The notes: generated by a model from the letters alone, not told the origin. A stretch of 64,000 bases of DNA from Xanthomonas theicola (GCF_014236795.1 NZ_CP049017.1:4537001-4601000); one strand, 5' to 3'. Positions 19,005 through 28,670 are shown, numbered from the stretch's first letter. A program made the numbers and translations.

Positions 19005-19802
19005 ATGGACAACTCGGCAAGTGTGGCCCCTCCCCGCACCGGCAATGCAACCTACGGCAGCCTGCACGGGCGCCGCGTCTTCATCACCGGCGGCGGCTCG
19101 GGCATCGGCGCGGCCCTGGTCGAGGCGTTCGCCGGACAGGGCGCGCAGGTCGCCTTCATCGACATCGCCGAACAGGCCAGCGCGGCGCTGGCCGAGCGGC
19201 TGGCCGCGGCCGGCCTGGGCCGGCCGTGGTGGCGCCGCTGCGACGTCACCGATGTGCCCGCGCTGCAGGCGGCGCTGGGCGAGGCCGCTGCCGCGCTGGG
19301 CGATTTCCACGTGCTGCTCAACAATGTCGGCAGCGACGACCGGCATACGCTGGAGGCGGTGACCCCGGCGTACTGGGATCACCGCGTGGCGATCAACCAG
19401 CGCGCCGCGTTCTTCGCCATCCAGGCGGCGGTGCCGGGCATGCAGCGGCTCGGCGGCGGCTCGATCATCAACCTCGGTTCCACCGGCTGGCAGACCAAGA
19501 CCGGCGGCTATCCGGTCTACGCCACCGCCAAGTCCTCGGTGAACGGGCTGACCCGCGGCTTGGCGCGCGAACTGGGCGCGACGCGGATCCGCATCAACGT
19601 GCTGACTCCGGGTTGGGTGATGACCGAGCGCCAGATCGCGCTGTGGCTGGACGAGGCCGGCGAGCGCGAACTGGCGCGCAACCAGTGCCTGCCGGACAAG
19701 GTGATGCCCGAGGACATCGCGCGCATGGCGCTGTTCCTGGCCTCGGACGAATCGCGCGCGATCACTGCGCAGGAATTCGTGGTGGACGCGGGCTGGAGCT
19801 GA
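19005..19802 (+). CDS. SDR-family sugar dehydrogenase (likely L-arabinose 1-dehydrogenase)
   Basis: The 265-residue protein is a classical short-chain dehydrogenase. It has the cofactor loop TGGGSGIG at residues 28-35, NNVGS near 107, catalytic Ser in LGSTGWQT, and the Tyr172-x3-Lys176 pair in YATAKSS. The tail LASDESRAITAQEFVVDAGW is typical. An acidic residue after strand 2 (FIDIAEQ) suggests NAD rather than NADP. Its position divergent from an aldonate dehydratase suggests it oxidises the sugar to its lactone. Xylose or galactose are possible alternatives. No lactonase gene is seen nearby; lactones can also hydrolyse spontaneously. Confidence 0.8.
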   Translation: MDNSASVAPPRTGNATYGSLHGRRVFITGGGSGIGAALVEAFAGQGAQVAFIDIAEQASAALAERLAAAGLGRPWWRRCDVTDVPALQAALGEAAAALGDFHVLLNNVGSDDRHTLEAVTPAYWDHRVAINQRAAFFAIQAAVPGMQRLGGGSIINLGSTGWQTKTGGYPVYATAKSSVNGLTRGLARELGATRIRINVLTPGWVMTERQIALWLDEAGERELARNQCLPDKVMPEDIARMALFLASDESRAITAQEFVVDAGWS

Positions 19803-20298
19803 GCGGCGGCGGCGAATTTGTCTTTGCTGGCGTAGGTGCGGGTGTCCTGCAGGCTCTGGATGTTGAGGTCGCCGCCGATGGCGGCGCGCACCGTGTCGGC
19901 GGAGAGGACGGCGCCTTTGAGCGTGGTGTCGTGGCCGCTGATGATGGTGGCGGCGTGGCCTGCCGACAGGTGGCTGTTGCGCTGGGTGACCTCCATGCCG
20001 TCGGCCTTGCCGTGGGCGCCGCTGGCGCTGGCGGTGAGGCCGGCGGCGGCGCCGCCGGCACCATAGGTGACCGCCACGCCCACTGCCGCGCTCTTGCTCT
20101 TGCTGGTGCTGTGCTGCTCGACGGTGTTCTGTGCCGCTTCCAGGGTGATGTCGTGGTCGGCGGCCAGCAGCAGGGTGTTGCCAGCCTTGACGTCGCTGCC
20201 GCGTACCAGAGTGTGCCGCCGACGGTGAGTCTGAGCAGCTGATCGCCGCTGGCGGTCAGTTGGCCGCCAGCGGTTTGGAAGTTGAGTCTGCCCATCAA
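19803..20298 (-). pseudogene. Filamentous-haemagglutinin (FhaB/CdiA-type) fragment
   Basis: Minus-strand frames carry RLNFQTAGGQLTASGDQLL and then, after an indel near 20210, VKAGNTLLLAADHDITLEAA, GHDTTLKGAVLSADTVRAAI and GGDLNIQSLQDTRTYASK. These are haemagglutinin-repeat motifs of two-partner secreted exoproteins. The fragment is about 165 residues, has no start or end, and abuts the SDR stop codon. The full genes are thousands of residues long, so this is an isolated scrap. Confidence 0.65.
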
Positions 20299-20356
20299 TG
20301 ACTTGCAAGCGCCTTGGTCAAGATTTTGGGGTTACTAGAGGTTCCCTTAAATACTA

Positions 20357-21169
20357 GGGCCTGTTAACACATCCGAAGCCCATCAACGACCAGGACGAAG
20401 CTGAGGAATCCAAGGAACATGGCATCCAGCTTCTCGAAGCGCGAGAAAATCCGGCGGTAGCCTTTCAGGCGACGGAACAGTCTCTCCACCTCGTTGCGCC
20501 GCTTGTACATCTCCCGGTTGTATTCCCAAGGCTCGACCCGATTGGATTTCGGCGGGACCACCGGCACGAAGCCAAGATCGAGCGCCAACTGGCGGGTTTG
20601 GTTGCCTTCGTAGGCACGGTCCATCAACAAATGAATCGGCCGCTCCACTGGCCCCAGGTGTTCAAGCAACGTGCGGCCTGCAGGTGCGTCATGCACGTTA
20701 CCAGGCGTCAATCCAAAGGTGATGGCTGTTCGAGCATCTGCGGCAACCATATGAATCTTGGTGTTCCATCCACCGCGGGACTTGCCGACGGCCTGCGGAC
20801 CGTTTTTTTTAATGCGCCCGTGCCATCGGGATGCACCTTGATGCTGGTGGAGTCCAGCGAGATTGCTTCGATTTTGATGCGCACGATCTGGGACTTCTGC
20901 AATTGGGCCAACATCCGGTCCAGCACACCCGCCTTGGCCCAGCGGTTCATGCGTGTGTACACCGTGTGCCAGTTGCCAAAGCGCTTGGGCAGGCCGCGCC
21001 ATTTGCAGCCATGCTCGGCAACGTAAAGGATGGCGTTGACCACTTGCAGGTTGGTCATGCTGACATTGCCGCGCTGTGCCGGCAGGCAGTGTTCGATTAG
21101 GGAAAATTGTGCTGGCGTGATCTCCATGCCCGATAGTTTAAACGCTCGGGCCATTAGTGTTAACAGGCC
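20357..21169 (-). mobile_element. IS5-family element with two-frame transposase
   Basis: The element spans 813 bases with short inverted ends GGCCTGTTAACAC on the left and GTGTTAACAGGCC on the right. Immediate flanks are CTA and TTA, resembling the TNA-type duplication of the IS427/IS1031 groups with one difference. The same end sequence recurs as a solitary copy at 40552-40566. It sits between a haemagglutinin scrap and the LysR gene, splitting the catabolic locus. Confidence 0.8.
20364..21154 (-). CDS. IS5-family transposase, orfA/orfB joined by slippage at A8
   Basis: The first frame starts at 21154 (MARAFKLSGMEITPAQFSLI, DUF4096-type N-terminus, then WRGLPKRFGNWHTVYTRMNRW) and reads to a run of eight As (T8 at 20803-20810 on the plus strand). 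The second frame carries the DDE domain: GGWNTKIHMVAADARTAITF, LLMDRAYEGNQTRQ and YKRRNEVERLFRRLKGYRRI. Production of a full-length protein by programmed slippage at the A run is normal for this IS group, so the copy may be functional. No internal stop or other indel was noticed. Confidence 0.75.
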
Positions 21170-21280
21170 TTAGTTTATCTCCGAAAAATTCAGTAATGCT
21201 TGACCGATTACAGCGTGTAGGCCAGAAAATTGGTGCAATTTGGCGCTTTCCACGCGTGCGGGTCTGTGTGGCGGACGGCC

Positions 21281-22279
21281 TCATTGATGCGTTCGCGCAT
21301 CCGTCGGTGCCAGCGCATCCCCGGCCGGTGCGACATAGCCGTACACGGGCCCGGCCGCGTCCTTTAGTGCCTGCAGCATGATCCGCGCGCCCGGCGACAG
21401 CAGCCAGTCGGTGCGGGTGATGATGCCGAACGAGTCCATCCGGCACGACAGGTGCACCGGCACGATGGCCACGCTGCCGTGGTCGGCGAAATGCCGGGCC
21501 ACGTCCACCGGCACCACCGCCAGGTAGTCGCCGTGGCGCAGCATCTGCGGCAGCACCACCAGCGCGGAGGTCTCGACGACCCGCTTGGGCGCCTCCAGTC
21601 CGGCGTTCTGGAACATCAGTTCGAAGCGGTGGCGCAGCACGCTGCCGTCCGGCGGCACGATCCAGCCGGCGGCGGCCAGTTCGCGCAGCGAGGGCTGCGG
21701 CAGCGCCAGGATCGGATGGCCGGGGCGGGCGATCGCGCAGACGTCTTCCTCGGCCAGGGCCCGGTAGTGCAGGTTGCGCTTGTCGTGGCGCGCGAACAGC
21801 CGCGCCACCAGGAGGTCGAGCTTGTTCTGCGCCAGTTGCTCCAGCAGCACGTCGCTGCTGTCCACGCGCAGGGCCACGCGCAGCAGCGGGTGTTGTGTGG
21901 TGACCTGGGCCAGGGCGGCCGGCAGCAGGGCCATCGCTGGCCCGGCGATGGCGCCGACGCTGACGCTGCCGAAGTGGCCGGCCTTCAGCGCCTGGATCTC
22001 GGCGCCGGCCTCGCCCAGGCTGGACAGTGCGATGCGCGCGTGGCGGATCATCGTCTGGCCGTACCAGGTCGGGCGCATGCCGCGCGGCATGCGCTCGAAC
22101 AGGGGCACGGCCATCATGTCCTCCAGGTCCTTCAGCAGCTTGGAGGCGGCCGGCTGCGACATGTTCAGGGTCTCGGCGGCGCGGTGGATGTTACCTTCTT
22201 CCTCGATCGCCAGCAGCAGCATCAATTGCCGGGTCTTCAGTCGGGCGCGGACGAACCAGGGCGTGGCGGTGGTGGGCAT
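21281..22279 (-). CDS. LysR-family regulator, GbpR-like
   Basis: The 332-residue protein has an N-terminal winged HTH (about 17-76; LMLLLAIEEEGNIHRAAETL, MSQPAASKLLKDLED) and a LysR substrate-binding domain (FGSVSVGAIAGPAMALLPAA onwards). The phrase RMPRGMRPTWYGQTMIRHAR resembles GbpR and related regulators of sugar-transport and GguC-type loci. It is divergent from the GguC/AraD1 gene; between them lies the dyad ATTAATG-N8-CATTAAT. It probably senses a pathway sugar or sugar acid. The IS5 element inserted just downstream does not touch the coding region. Confidence 0.85.
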   Translation of the reverse strand: MPTTATPWFVRARLKTRQLMLLLAIEEEGNIHRAAETLNMSQPAASKLLKDLEDMMAVPLFERMPRGMRPTWYGQTMIRHARIALSSLGEAGAEIQALKAGHFGSVSVGAIAGPAMALLPAALAQVTTQHPLLRVALRVDSSDVLLEQLAQNKLDLLVARLFARHDKRNLHYRALAEEDVCAIARPGHPILALPQPSLRELAAAGWIVPPDGSVLRHRFELMFQNAGLEAPKRVVETSALVVLPQMLRHGDYLAVVPVDVARHFADHGSVAIVPVHLSCRMDSFGIITRTDWLLSPGARIMLQALKDAAGPVYGYVAPAGDALAPTDARTHQ

Positions 22280-22432
22280 GGCGGCCGATGCATATTAATG
22301 TTGGTATACATTAATCTAAAAACGATATTTGTTGTATATAGGTCATCCGGCCAGAATAGGAGCCGCATCCGAGGCTGCGGGGTGGTCCCGTTGCCGCGCC
22401 GCTCTTAGCGCATTCCGACAGGCGACCGATTC
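22280..22432. promoter_or_regulatory. Divergent regulatory region with dyad ATTAATG-N8-CATTAAT
   Basis: A perfect 7-base inverted repeat with an 8-base spacer lies at 22294-22315, just upstream of the LysR start. This is the typical position of a LysR autoregulatory box. A second AT-rich segment at 22317-22345 (CGATATTTGTTGTATATAGG) could hold the promoter for the downstream operon. Confidence 0.55.
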
Positions 22433-23440
22433 ATGCGACTGATCCAACTGCTCGACGATGGCGGCCTTCCCTGCGTGGGGGTGGTGGAGGCGTCCGGGAC
22501 CCAGGTGCGCGTGCTGCGCGAGGTTGGTTCGATCTATGCGCTGGCCAACGCCGCGCTCGCCGCCGGCACCACGCTGGACGCTTACGCCACGCGCCAGCGC
22601 GGCGACAGCGTGCTCGACTACGCCGACCTGCTGGGCAGCGGCCGCGTGCTGTCGCCGCTGACCCATCCGGACCCGGCGCACTGTCGTGTCACCGGCACCG
22701 GCCTGACCCACCTGGGCAGCGCTGCGGCCCGCGATGCGATGCACCAGCAGCTGCAGCAGCAGGCGAGCCTGGGCACGCTCACCGATTCGATGAAGATCTT
22801 CCAACTCGGGGTGGAGGGCGGGATTCCGTGCGACGGTCAGCCCGGCGCGCAGCCGGAGTGGTTCTACAAGGGCGACGGCGGCATCCTGGTGGCGCCGGGC
22901 GCGCCGCTGCCGTCGCCGGAGTTCGCGCTGGACGGCGGCGAGGAGCCGGAGTTGGTCGGGCTGTACGTGATCGGCGCCGACGGCGTGCCGTACCGGCTCG
23001 GCTTCGCGCTGGGCAACGAGTTCTCCGACCACGTCACCGAGCGCCAGAACTACCTGTACCTGGCCCATTCCAAGCTGCGCGCCTGCGCGGTGGGTCCGGA
23101 ACTGCGCAGTGGCGCGTTGCCGCGCGACCTGCGCGGCAGCAGCCGCATCCGCCGCGGCGATGCGGTGATCTGGGAGAAGCCCTTTGTCACCGGCGAGGCC
23201 AACATGTGCCATTCGCTGGCCAATCTGGAGTACCACCATTTCAAGTACGCTGCGCATCGCGTGCCCGGCGACGTGCACCTGCACTTCTTCGGCACCGCCA
23301 CGCTGAGCTTCGCCGACGGCGTGCAGGCCGAGCCGGGCGACCGTTTCGAGATCGAACTGCCCGCGTTGGGCGCGGCGCTGGTCAACCCGTTGCAGCGGGT
23401 GCCGACCGGGTTCGCGCTCGGCGGGGTGCGCGCGCTGTGA
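22433..23440 (+). CDS. GguC / AraD1-family dehydratase
   Basis: The 335-residue protein belongs to the FAH-fold GguC/AraD1 family associated with ChvE-type sugar importers. It begins MRLIQLLDDGGLPCVGVVEA. Likely metal and substrate residues are in EPELVGLYVIGADG, GFALGNEFSDHVTERQNYLY and HSKLRACAVGPEL. In the oxidative arabinose route it would convert 2-keto-3-deoxy-L-arabonate to 2-oxoglutarate semialdehyde; this reaction is known for the pathway and inferred for this gene. It heads a plus-strand operon with the aldehyde dehydrogenase 34 bases downstream. Confidence 0.8.
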   Translation: MRLIQLLDDGGLPCVGVVEASGTQVRVLREVGSIYALANAALAAGTTLDAYATRQRGDSVLDYADLLGSGRVLSPLTHPDPAHCRVTGTGLTHLGSAAARDAMHQQLQQQASLGTLTDSMKIFQLGVEGGIPCDGQPGAQPEWFYKGDGGILVAPGAPLPSPEFALDGGEEPELVGLYVIGADGVPYRLGFALGNEFSDHVTERQNYLYLAHSKLRACAVGPELRSGALPRDLRGSSRIRRGDAVIWEKPFVTGEANMCHSLANLEYHHFKYAAHRVPGDVHLHFFGTATLSFADGVQAEPGDRFEIELPALGAALVNPLQRVPTGFALGGVRAL

Positions 23441-23474
23441 TCGCCACGCGCCGCCACCACATCAGGAGGACTGC

Positions 23475-24914
23475 ATGAACCAACGTTTCCAGAGCTATAT
23501 CGACGGCCAGTGGGTGGCCGGTACGGATGCGGCGCCGGACGAGAATCCCTCGGACCTGTCCGCGCCGGTCGGCGAGGTCGGCAGCGTCGACGCCGACGCG
23601 GTGCGCGGCGCGATCGCCGCGGCCAATGCGGCGCAGGCCAAGTGGGCGGCGAGCACGCCGCAGCAGCGCGCCGACGCGCTGGACTTGGTCGGCAGCGAGA
23701 TCCTGGCGCGCAAGCAGGAGCTGGGCACGCTGCTGGCCTGCGAGGAAGGCAAGACGCTGCCGGAGAGCATCGGGGAGGCGGCCCGCGCCGGGCAGATCTT
23801 CAAGTTCTTCGCCGGCGAGGCGCTGCGCATTCCCGGGGAGAAGCTCGCCTCCACCCGCCCCGGCGTGGACGTGGAGATCACCCGCGAGCCGGTCGGCACG
23901 GTGGGCATCATCGCGCCGTGGAACTTCCCGCTGGCGATCCCGGCGTGGAAGATCGCCCCGGCGCTGGCCTACGGCAACACGGTGGTGTTCAAGCCGGCCG
24001 AGATCGTGCCCGGCTGCGCCTGGGCGATCGCCGAGATCCTGAGCCGGGCCGGATTGCCCGATGGCGCGTTCAACCTGGTGATCGGCAGCGGCCGCACCGT
24101 CGGCCAGGCGCTGGTCGAGGACCGCGGCATCGACGCGCTGAGTTTCACCGGCTCGGTGCCGACCGGCAACCATCTGCTCAAGCAGGCGGCCGCGCGCGGG
24201 CTGAAGATCCAGCTGGAGATGGGCGGCAAGAATCCGCTGGTGGTGCTGGCCGATGCGGACCTGGAGGTGGCGGTGGAGATCGCGGTCAACGGCGCGTACT
24301 TCTCCACCGGCCAGCGCTGCACCGCGTCCAGCCGGCTGATCGTGGAGCGCGCGGTGTACGAGGAGTTCGTCGCGCGCGTGAGCAAGCGCCTGGCCACGCT
24401 GAAGATCGGCCATGCGCTGAGCCCCGGCATCGACATCGGCCCGGTGGCCAGCGCCAGCCAGTTGGCGCAGGACCGCGACTACGTGCGCATCGCCCAGGAA
24501 GAGGGCGCCGAGCTGGTGTACGGCGGCGAGGCGCTGGAGTGCGCGCACCCGGGCCACTACATGCGCCCGGCGCTGCTGGCCGCGCAGCCGCAGCACCGCA
24601 TCGCGCGCGAGGAAGTGTTCGGTCCGGTCGCGGCGGTGATGCCGGCCGAGGACTACGAACATGCGCTGGCGCTGGCCAACGACACCGAGTTCGGTCTGTG
24701 CGCCGGCATCGCCACGCGTTCGCTCAAGCACGCCACGCATTTCAAGCGGCATGCGCAGGCGGGCATGGTGATGGTCAACCTGCCTACCGCCGGGGTCGAT
24801 CCGCACGTGCCGTTCGGCGGGCGCAAGGCCTCCAGCTACGGCCCGCGCGAGCAGGGCCGCTATGCGGTGGAGTTTTATACGACGGTCAAGACGGCCTATA
24901 CATTGGCGGGATGA
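23475..24914 (+). CDS. Aldehyde dehydrogenase, likely 2-oxoglutarate semialdehyde DH
   Basis: The 479-residue NAD(P)-dependent aldehyde dehydrogenase has Glu248 in LEMGGKNPLVV and the catalytic Cys282 in STGQRCTASSRL. APWNFPLAIPAWKIAPAL, FTGSVPTGN and the C-terminal VPFGGRKASSYGPREQG complete the fold. AGGAGG lies nine bases before the ATG. Downstream of a GguC-type dehydratase the expected role is oxidation of 2-oxoglutarate semialdehyde to 2-oxoglutarate, feeding the TCA cycle. Other small aldehydes are possible substrates. The importer genes begin 97 bases later. Confidence 0.88.
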   Translation: MNQRFQSYIDGQWVAGTDAAPDENPSDLSAPVGEVGSVDADAVRGAIAAANAAQAKWAASTPQQRADALDLVGSEILARKQELGTLLACEEGKTLPESIGEAARAGQIFKFFAGEALRIPGEKLASTRPGVDVEITREPVGTVGIIAPWNFPLAIPAWKIAPALAYGNTVVFKPAEIVPGCAWAIAEILSRAGLPDGAFNLVIGSGRTVGQALVEDRGIDALSFTGSVPTGNHLLKQAAARGLKIQLEMGGKNPLVVLADADLEVAVEIAVNGAYFSTGQRCTASSRLIVERAVYEEFVARVSKRLATLKIGHALSPGIDIGPVASASQLAQDRDYVRIAQEEGAELVYGGEALECAHPGHYMRPALLAAQPQHRIAREEVFGPVAAVMPAEDYEHALALANDTEFGLCAGIATRSLKHATHFKRHAQAGMVMVNLPTAGVDPHVPFGGRKASSYGPREQGRYAVEFYTTVKTAYTLAG

Positions 24915-25011
24915 ACTGATCGATCCACTCGCGCGCCTGCCTGGGAGGGTGGGCGGCCGCCGCGGCCCGAACGCCGCACGGCCGCCAGCGTGCAACGAAC
25001 GAGGAGGGGTT

Positions 25012-26004
25012 ATGCAGAAGTCAGGAGTGCGTGCGGCGGTGCTGGGGATGGCGGTGCTGCTGGGTTGGGCGTTGAGCGCGTGTTCCGGCGGGGGCAAGGA
25101 CGCGGCCGGGAAGGACGCCCCGATCACCGTCGGCTTCAGCCAGGTGGGGGCCGAGAGCGAGTGGCGCACCGCCAACACCGCCTCGGTGAAGCAGGCGATC
25201 GAGCAGGCCGGCATGAAGCTGAAGTTCTCCGATGCGCAGCAGAAGCAGGAGAACCAGATCAAGGCGCTGCGTTCGTTCATCGCCCAGCGCGTGGACGTGA
25301 TCGCGTTCTCGCCGGTGGTCGAGTCCGGCTGGGAGACCGTGCTGCGCGAGGCCAAGGCGGCGAACATCCCGGTGCTGCTGACCGACCGCGCGGTCAAGGT
25401 GTCCGACGACAGCCTGTACGTCACCCTGATCGGTTCGGACTTCGTCGAGGAAGGGCGCAAGGCCGGGCGCTGGCTGCTCGAACAGTCGCCGCTGAAGGAC
25501 GGCGACACGCCGGTGCGCATCGTCGAACTGCAGGGCACGGTGGGCTCGGCGCCGGCGATCGACCGCATGAAGGGCTTCAAGGAGATCATCGCCGCCAACC
25601 CGCGCTTCCAGGTGGTGCGCTCGCAGAGCGGGGACTTCACCCGGGCCAAGGGCAAGGAAGTGATGGAGGCGTTCCTGAAGTCGGAAGGGCGCAACATCGA
25701 CGTGCTGTACGCGCACAACGACGACATGGCGATCGGCGCGATCCAGGCGATCGAGGAAGCCGGGCTGACGCCGGGCAAGGACATCCTGGTGATCTCCATC
25801 GACGGGGTGAAGGGCGCGTTCGAGGCGATGCAGGCCGGCAAGCTCAACGTCACCGTGGAATGCAATCCGCTGCTGGGCCCGCAACTGGTGCAGGCGATCG
25901 GCGACGTCAAGGCCGGCAAGCCGCTGCCCAAGCGCATCGTGGTCGAGGAGTCGGTCTATACCCAGGAGCAGGCCGCCGCCGAGCTGCCCAAGCGCAAGTA
26001 CTGA
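25012..26004 (+). CDS. Sugar ABC transporter substrate-binding lipoprotein, YtfQ-like
   Basis: The 330-residue protein is a periplasmic-binding protein type 1 of the YtfQ/ChvE group. It has VGFSQVGAESEWRTANTASV, VDVIAFSPVVESGWETVLRE, YAHNDDMAIGAIQAIEEAG and VISIDGVKGAFEAMQAGKLN. The signal peptide ends in a lipobox-like LSAC at residues 21-24, so it may be anchored to the membrane by Cys24 rather than free in the periplasm. GAGGAGGGG precedes the start. It should bind a pentose or galactofuranose-like sugar and deliver it to the downstream permeases. Confidence 0.88.
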   Translation: MQKSGVRAAVLGMAVLLGWALSACSGGGKDAAGKDAPITVGFSQVGAESEWRTANTASVKQAIEQAGMKLKFSDAQQKQENQIKALRSFIAQRVDVIAFSPVVESGWETVLREAKAANIPVLLTDRAVKVSDDSLYVTLIGSDFVEEGRKAGRWLLEQSPLKDGDTPVRIVELQGTVGSAPAIDRMKGFKEIIAANPRFQVVRSQSGDFTRAKGKEVMEAFLKSEGRNIDVLYAHNDDMAIGAIQAIEEAGLTPGKDILVISIDGVKGAFEAMQAGKLNVTVECNPLLGPQLVQAIGDVKAGKPLPKRIVVEESVYTQEQAAAELPKRKY

Positions 26005-26016
26005 CGGGGCGCGGCG

Positions 26017-27531
26017 ATGACCCCGGTCGTGCTGCACGCGCAGGGATTGAGCAAGGCCTATGCCGGCGTCGCGGCGCTGGAGGACGTGGCGCTGTGCCTG
26101 CGCGGCGGCGAGATCCATGCGCTGATGGGCCAGAACGGCGCCGGCAAATCGACCCTGATCAAGCTGCTGACCGGGGTGGTGGCCGCCGACGCCGGGCGCA
26201 TCGCGCTGGGCGGCGAGGCCGTCGCGCCGGGCTCGCCGCTGCAGGCGCAGCAACTGGGCATCAGCACGGTCTACCAGGAAGTGAACCTGTGCGCGAACCT
26301 GTCGGTGGCCGAGAACCTCTTCGCCGGCCGCTATCCACTGACGGGCTGGCCGCGGCGCATCCACTGGCGCCGGGTCGAGCGCGAGGCGCGCGAGGGCCTG
26401 CAGCGCCTGGGCGTGGACATCGACGTGCGCCGCGCGCTGTCGGCCTATCCGGTGGCGGTGCAGCAGATGGTGGCGATCGCGCGCGCGCTGAGCGTGTCGG
26501 CGCGGGTGCTGATCCTGGACGAACCCACCTCCAGCCTGGACGGGAGCGAGGTCGCCGAGTTGTTCCGGGTCATGCGCGGCCTGCGCGCGCAGGGCCTGGC
26601 GATCCTGTTCGTGACCCACTTCCTCGACCAGGTGTACGCGGTGTCCGACCGCATCAGCGTATTGCGCAACGGTCGCCTGGTCGGCGAGTACCTGGCCGCG
26701 GACCTGCCGGCGCCGCGGCTGATCGCAGCGATGGTCGGACGCGAACTCGACGTGGCCGCGGCGGCGGCGGCGGCGGTGGACGCCGCGCCGCCCGAAGACG
26801 CGCCGGTGCTGCTGCAGGCGCAGGGCCTGGGCCGGCGCGGCCAGCTGCATCCGCTGGACCTGCAACTGCGCCGCGGCCAGGTGCTGGGCCTGGCCGGCCT
26901 GCTCGGCGCCGGCCGCACCGAACTGGCGCGGCTGCTGTTCGGCCTGGACCGCGCCGATGGCGGCCGCATCTGCATCGACGGGCAGGCGGTGACGCTGCTC
27001 GGCCCGCCCGACGCGATCGGCCACGGCCTGGCGCTGTGCCCGGAAGAGCGCAAGACCGAGGGCATCGTCGCCGAGCTGTCGGTGCGCGAGAACATCGTGC
27101 TGGCGCTGCAGGCGCGCATGGGCCTGCGCCGGTTCCTGCCGCTGGCCGAGCAGCTGCGCCTCGCGCAGGGCTACGTGGACGCGCTGGACATCAAGACCGC
27201 CAGCGTGGAGACGCCGGTGGGCCTGCTGTCCGGCGGCAACCAGCAGAAAGTGGTGCTGGCGCGCTGGCTGGCGACGCAGCCGCGGCTGCTGATCCTCGAC
27301 GAACCCACCCGCGGCATCGACATCGCCGCCAAACAGGACATCATGACCCGGATCCTGACGCTGGCCCGCGAGGGCATGGCGGTGCTGTTCATTTCCGCCG
27401 AAGTGGCCGAGATCGCGCGCATCGCCGACCGCATCGCGGTGCTGCGCGAACGCCGCCTGGTGGGCGAACTGCCCGGCGGCTGCGGCGAGCGCGCGGTGTT
27501 CGAACTGATCGCCGGGAGCGCGGCGGCATGA
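26017..27531 (+). CDS. Sugar ABC transporter ATP-binding protein, YtfR-like
   Basis: The 504-residue protein has two fused ATPase domains, as in RbsA/MglA/YtfR. The first holds Walker A GQNGAGKST near 38-46 and Walker B LILDEPTSSLDGS near 166. Its signature is unusually AYPVAVQQMVAIARA rather than LSxGQ. The second holds GLLGAGRTELARLLFG in place of a full Walker A, signature LLSGGNQQKVVLARWL and LDEPTRGIDIAAKQDI. A degenerate second P-loop is usual in this family. It overlaps the next gene by ATGA. It powers import by the two permeases. Confidence 0.92.
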   Translation: MTPVVLHAQGLSKAYAGVAALEDVALCLRGGEIHALMGQNGAGKSTLIKLLTGVVAADAGRIALGGEAVAPGSPLQAQQLGISTVYQEVNLCANLSVAENLFAGRYPLTGWPRRIHWRRVEREAREGLQRLGVDIDVRRALSAYPVAVQQMVAIARALSVSARVLILDEPTSSLDGSEVAELFRVMRGLRAQGLAILFVTHFLDQVYAVSDRISVLRNGRLVGEYLAADLPAPRLIAAMVGRELDVAAAAAAAVDAAPPEDAPVLLQAQGLGRRGQLHPLDLQLRRGQVLGLAGLLGAGRTELARLLFGLDRADGGRICIDGQAVTLLGPPDAIGHGLALCPEERKTEGIVAELSVRENIVLALQARMGLRRFLPLAEQLRLAQGYVDALDIKTASVETPVGLLSGGNQQKVVLARWLATQPRLLILDEPTRGIDIAAKQDIMTRILTLAREGMAVLFISAEVAEIARIADRIAVLRERRLVGELPGGCGERAVFELIAGSAAA

Positions 27532-28583
27532 GCGCGGCGGCCACGCCTGCGCCGAGCGCGCCGCGGCTGCCGGCGCGCCTGCTCGCCCACCCGCTGTTCT
27601 GGCCGCTGGCCACGCTGGCGCTGCTGCTGCTCGGCAACGGCCTGTGGAATCCCGGCTTCCTGGCGCTGCAATGGCGCGACGGGCACCTGTACGGCAATCT
27701 GGTGGACATCGGCAACCGCGCCGCGCCGCTGGCGCTGGTGGCGCTGGGCATGACCCTGGTGATCGCGGTGCGCGGGCTGGACATCTCGGTCGGCGCGGTG
27801 GTGGCGATCGCCGCCACGGTGGCGGCGTGGATGATCGGCGGCGGCGCGCACAGCCGCTTCCCGCTGTGGGCGGTGATCGCCGCGCCGCTGCTGGTCGCGG
27901 CCGCGTGCGGACTGTGGAACGGGCTGCTGGTGGTCAAGGTCGGCATGCAGCCGATCATCGCCACGCTGATCCTGATGGTGGCCGGGCGTGGCGTGGCCCA
28001 GCTGATCGGCGACGGCCAGATCCTGACCATCTACTCCCGGCCGTACTTCTACCTGGGCAACGGCTACCTGCTCGGCCTGCCGTTCGCGCTGTTCGTGGTC
28101 GCGGCGGTGTTCGTGGCCTTGCAGCTGCTGCTCGGGCGCACCGCGCTGGGCCTGTTCGTGCGCGCGATCGGGCACAACCCGCGCGCGGCGCGCGTGGCCG
28201 GGATCAAGGCGCGGCGGATCGCGGTGCTGCTGTACGTGTTCTGCGCGTTCAGCGCCGGCCTGGCCGGTCTGCTGATCAGTTCCAACGTCAAGAGCGCCGA
28301 CGCCAACAACGCCGGCCAGTTGATGGAGCTGGACGCGATCCTGGCGGTCACCCTGGGCGGCACGCTGCTCGACGGCGGCCGCTTCAGCCTGGCCGGCAGC
28401 CTGATCGGCGCGCTGATCATCCAGACCCTGACCGCCACGATCTACGCGATCGGCGTACCGGCGCAGGTCACCATGCTGATCAAGGCGCTGCTGGTGTTCG
28501 CGGTGATGCTGCTGCAATCGCCGCGGTTCCGCGCCAGCGTGCGCGGCTGGGTGCGGCGTGCGCCCGTCGGAGCGGGGCGATGA
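27528..28583 (+). CDS. Sugar ABC transporter permease, YtfT-like
   Basis: The 351-residue protein is a BPD_transp_2-type permease with about nine hydrophobic segments. It has GMTLVIAVRGLDISVGAVVA, IIATLILMVAGRGVAQLIGD, RAIGHNPRAARVAGIKARRI (coupling loop) and LDAILAVTLGGTLLDGGRFS. The start overlaps the ATPase stop (ATGA), and its own stop overlaps the ATG at 28580. It forms a heterodimeric channel with the YjfF-like permease. Confidence 0.92.
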   Translation: MSAAATPAPSAPRLPARLLAHPLFWPLATLALLLLGNGLWNPGFLALQWRDGHLYGNLVDIGNRAAPLALVALGMTLVIAVRGLDISVGAVVAIAATVAAWMIGGGAHSRFPLWAVIAAPLLVAAACGLWNGLLVVKVGMQPIIATLILMVAGRGVAQLIGDGQILTIYSRPYFYLGNGYLLGLPFALFVVAAVFVALQLLLGRTALGLFVRAIGHNPRAARVAGIKARRIAVLLYVFCAFSAGLAGLLISSNVKSADANNAGQLMELDAILAVTLGGTLLDGGRFSLAGSLIGALIIQTLTATIYAIGVPAQVTMLIKALLVFAVMLLQSPRFRASVRGWVRRAPVGAGR

Positions 28584-28670
28584 GCGCGCGGGGCGCCGGT
28601 CCAGCGCGCACGCGGCCTGCGCGGCGTCGGCGCGCGGCTGCATGGCGCGCGCCTGCCGCTGGCGATCACC

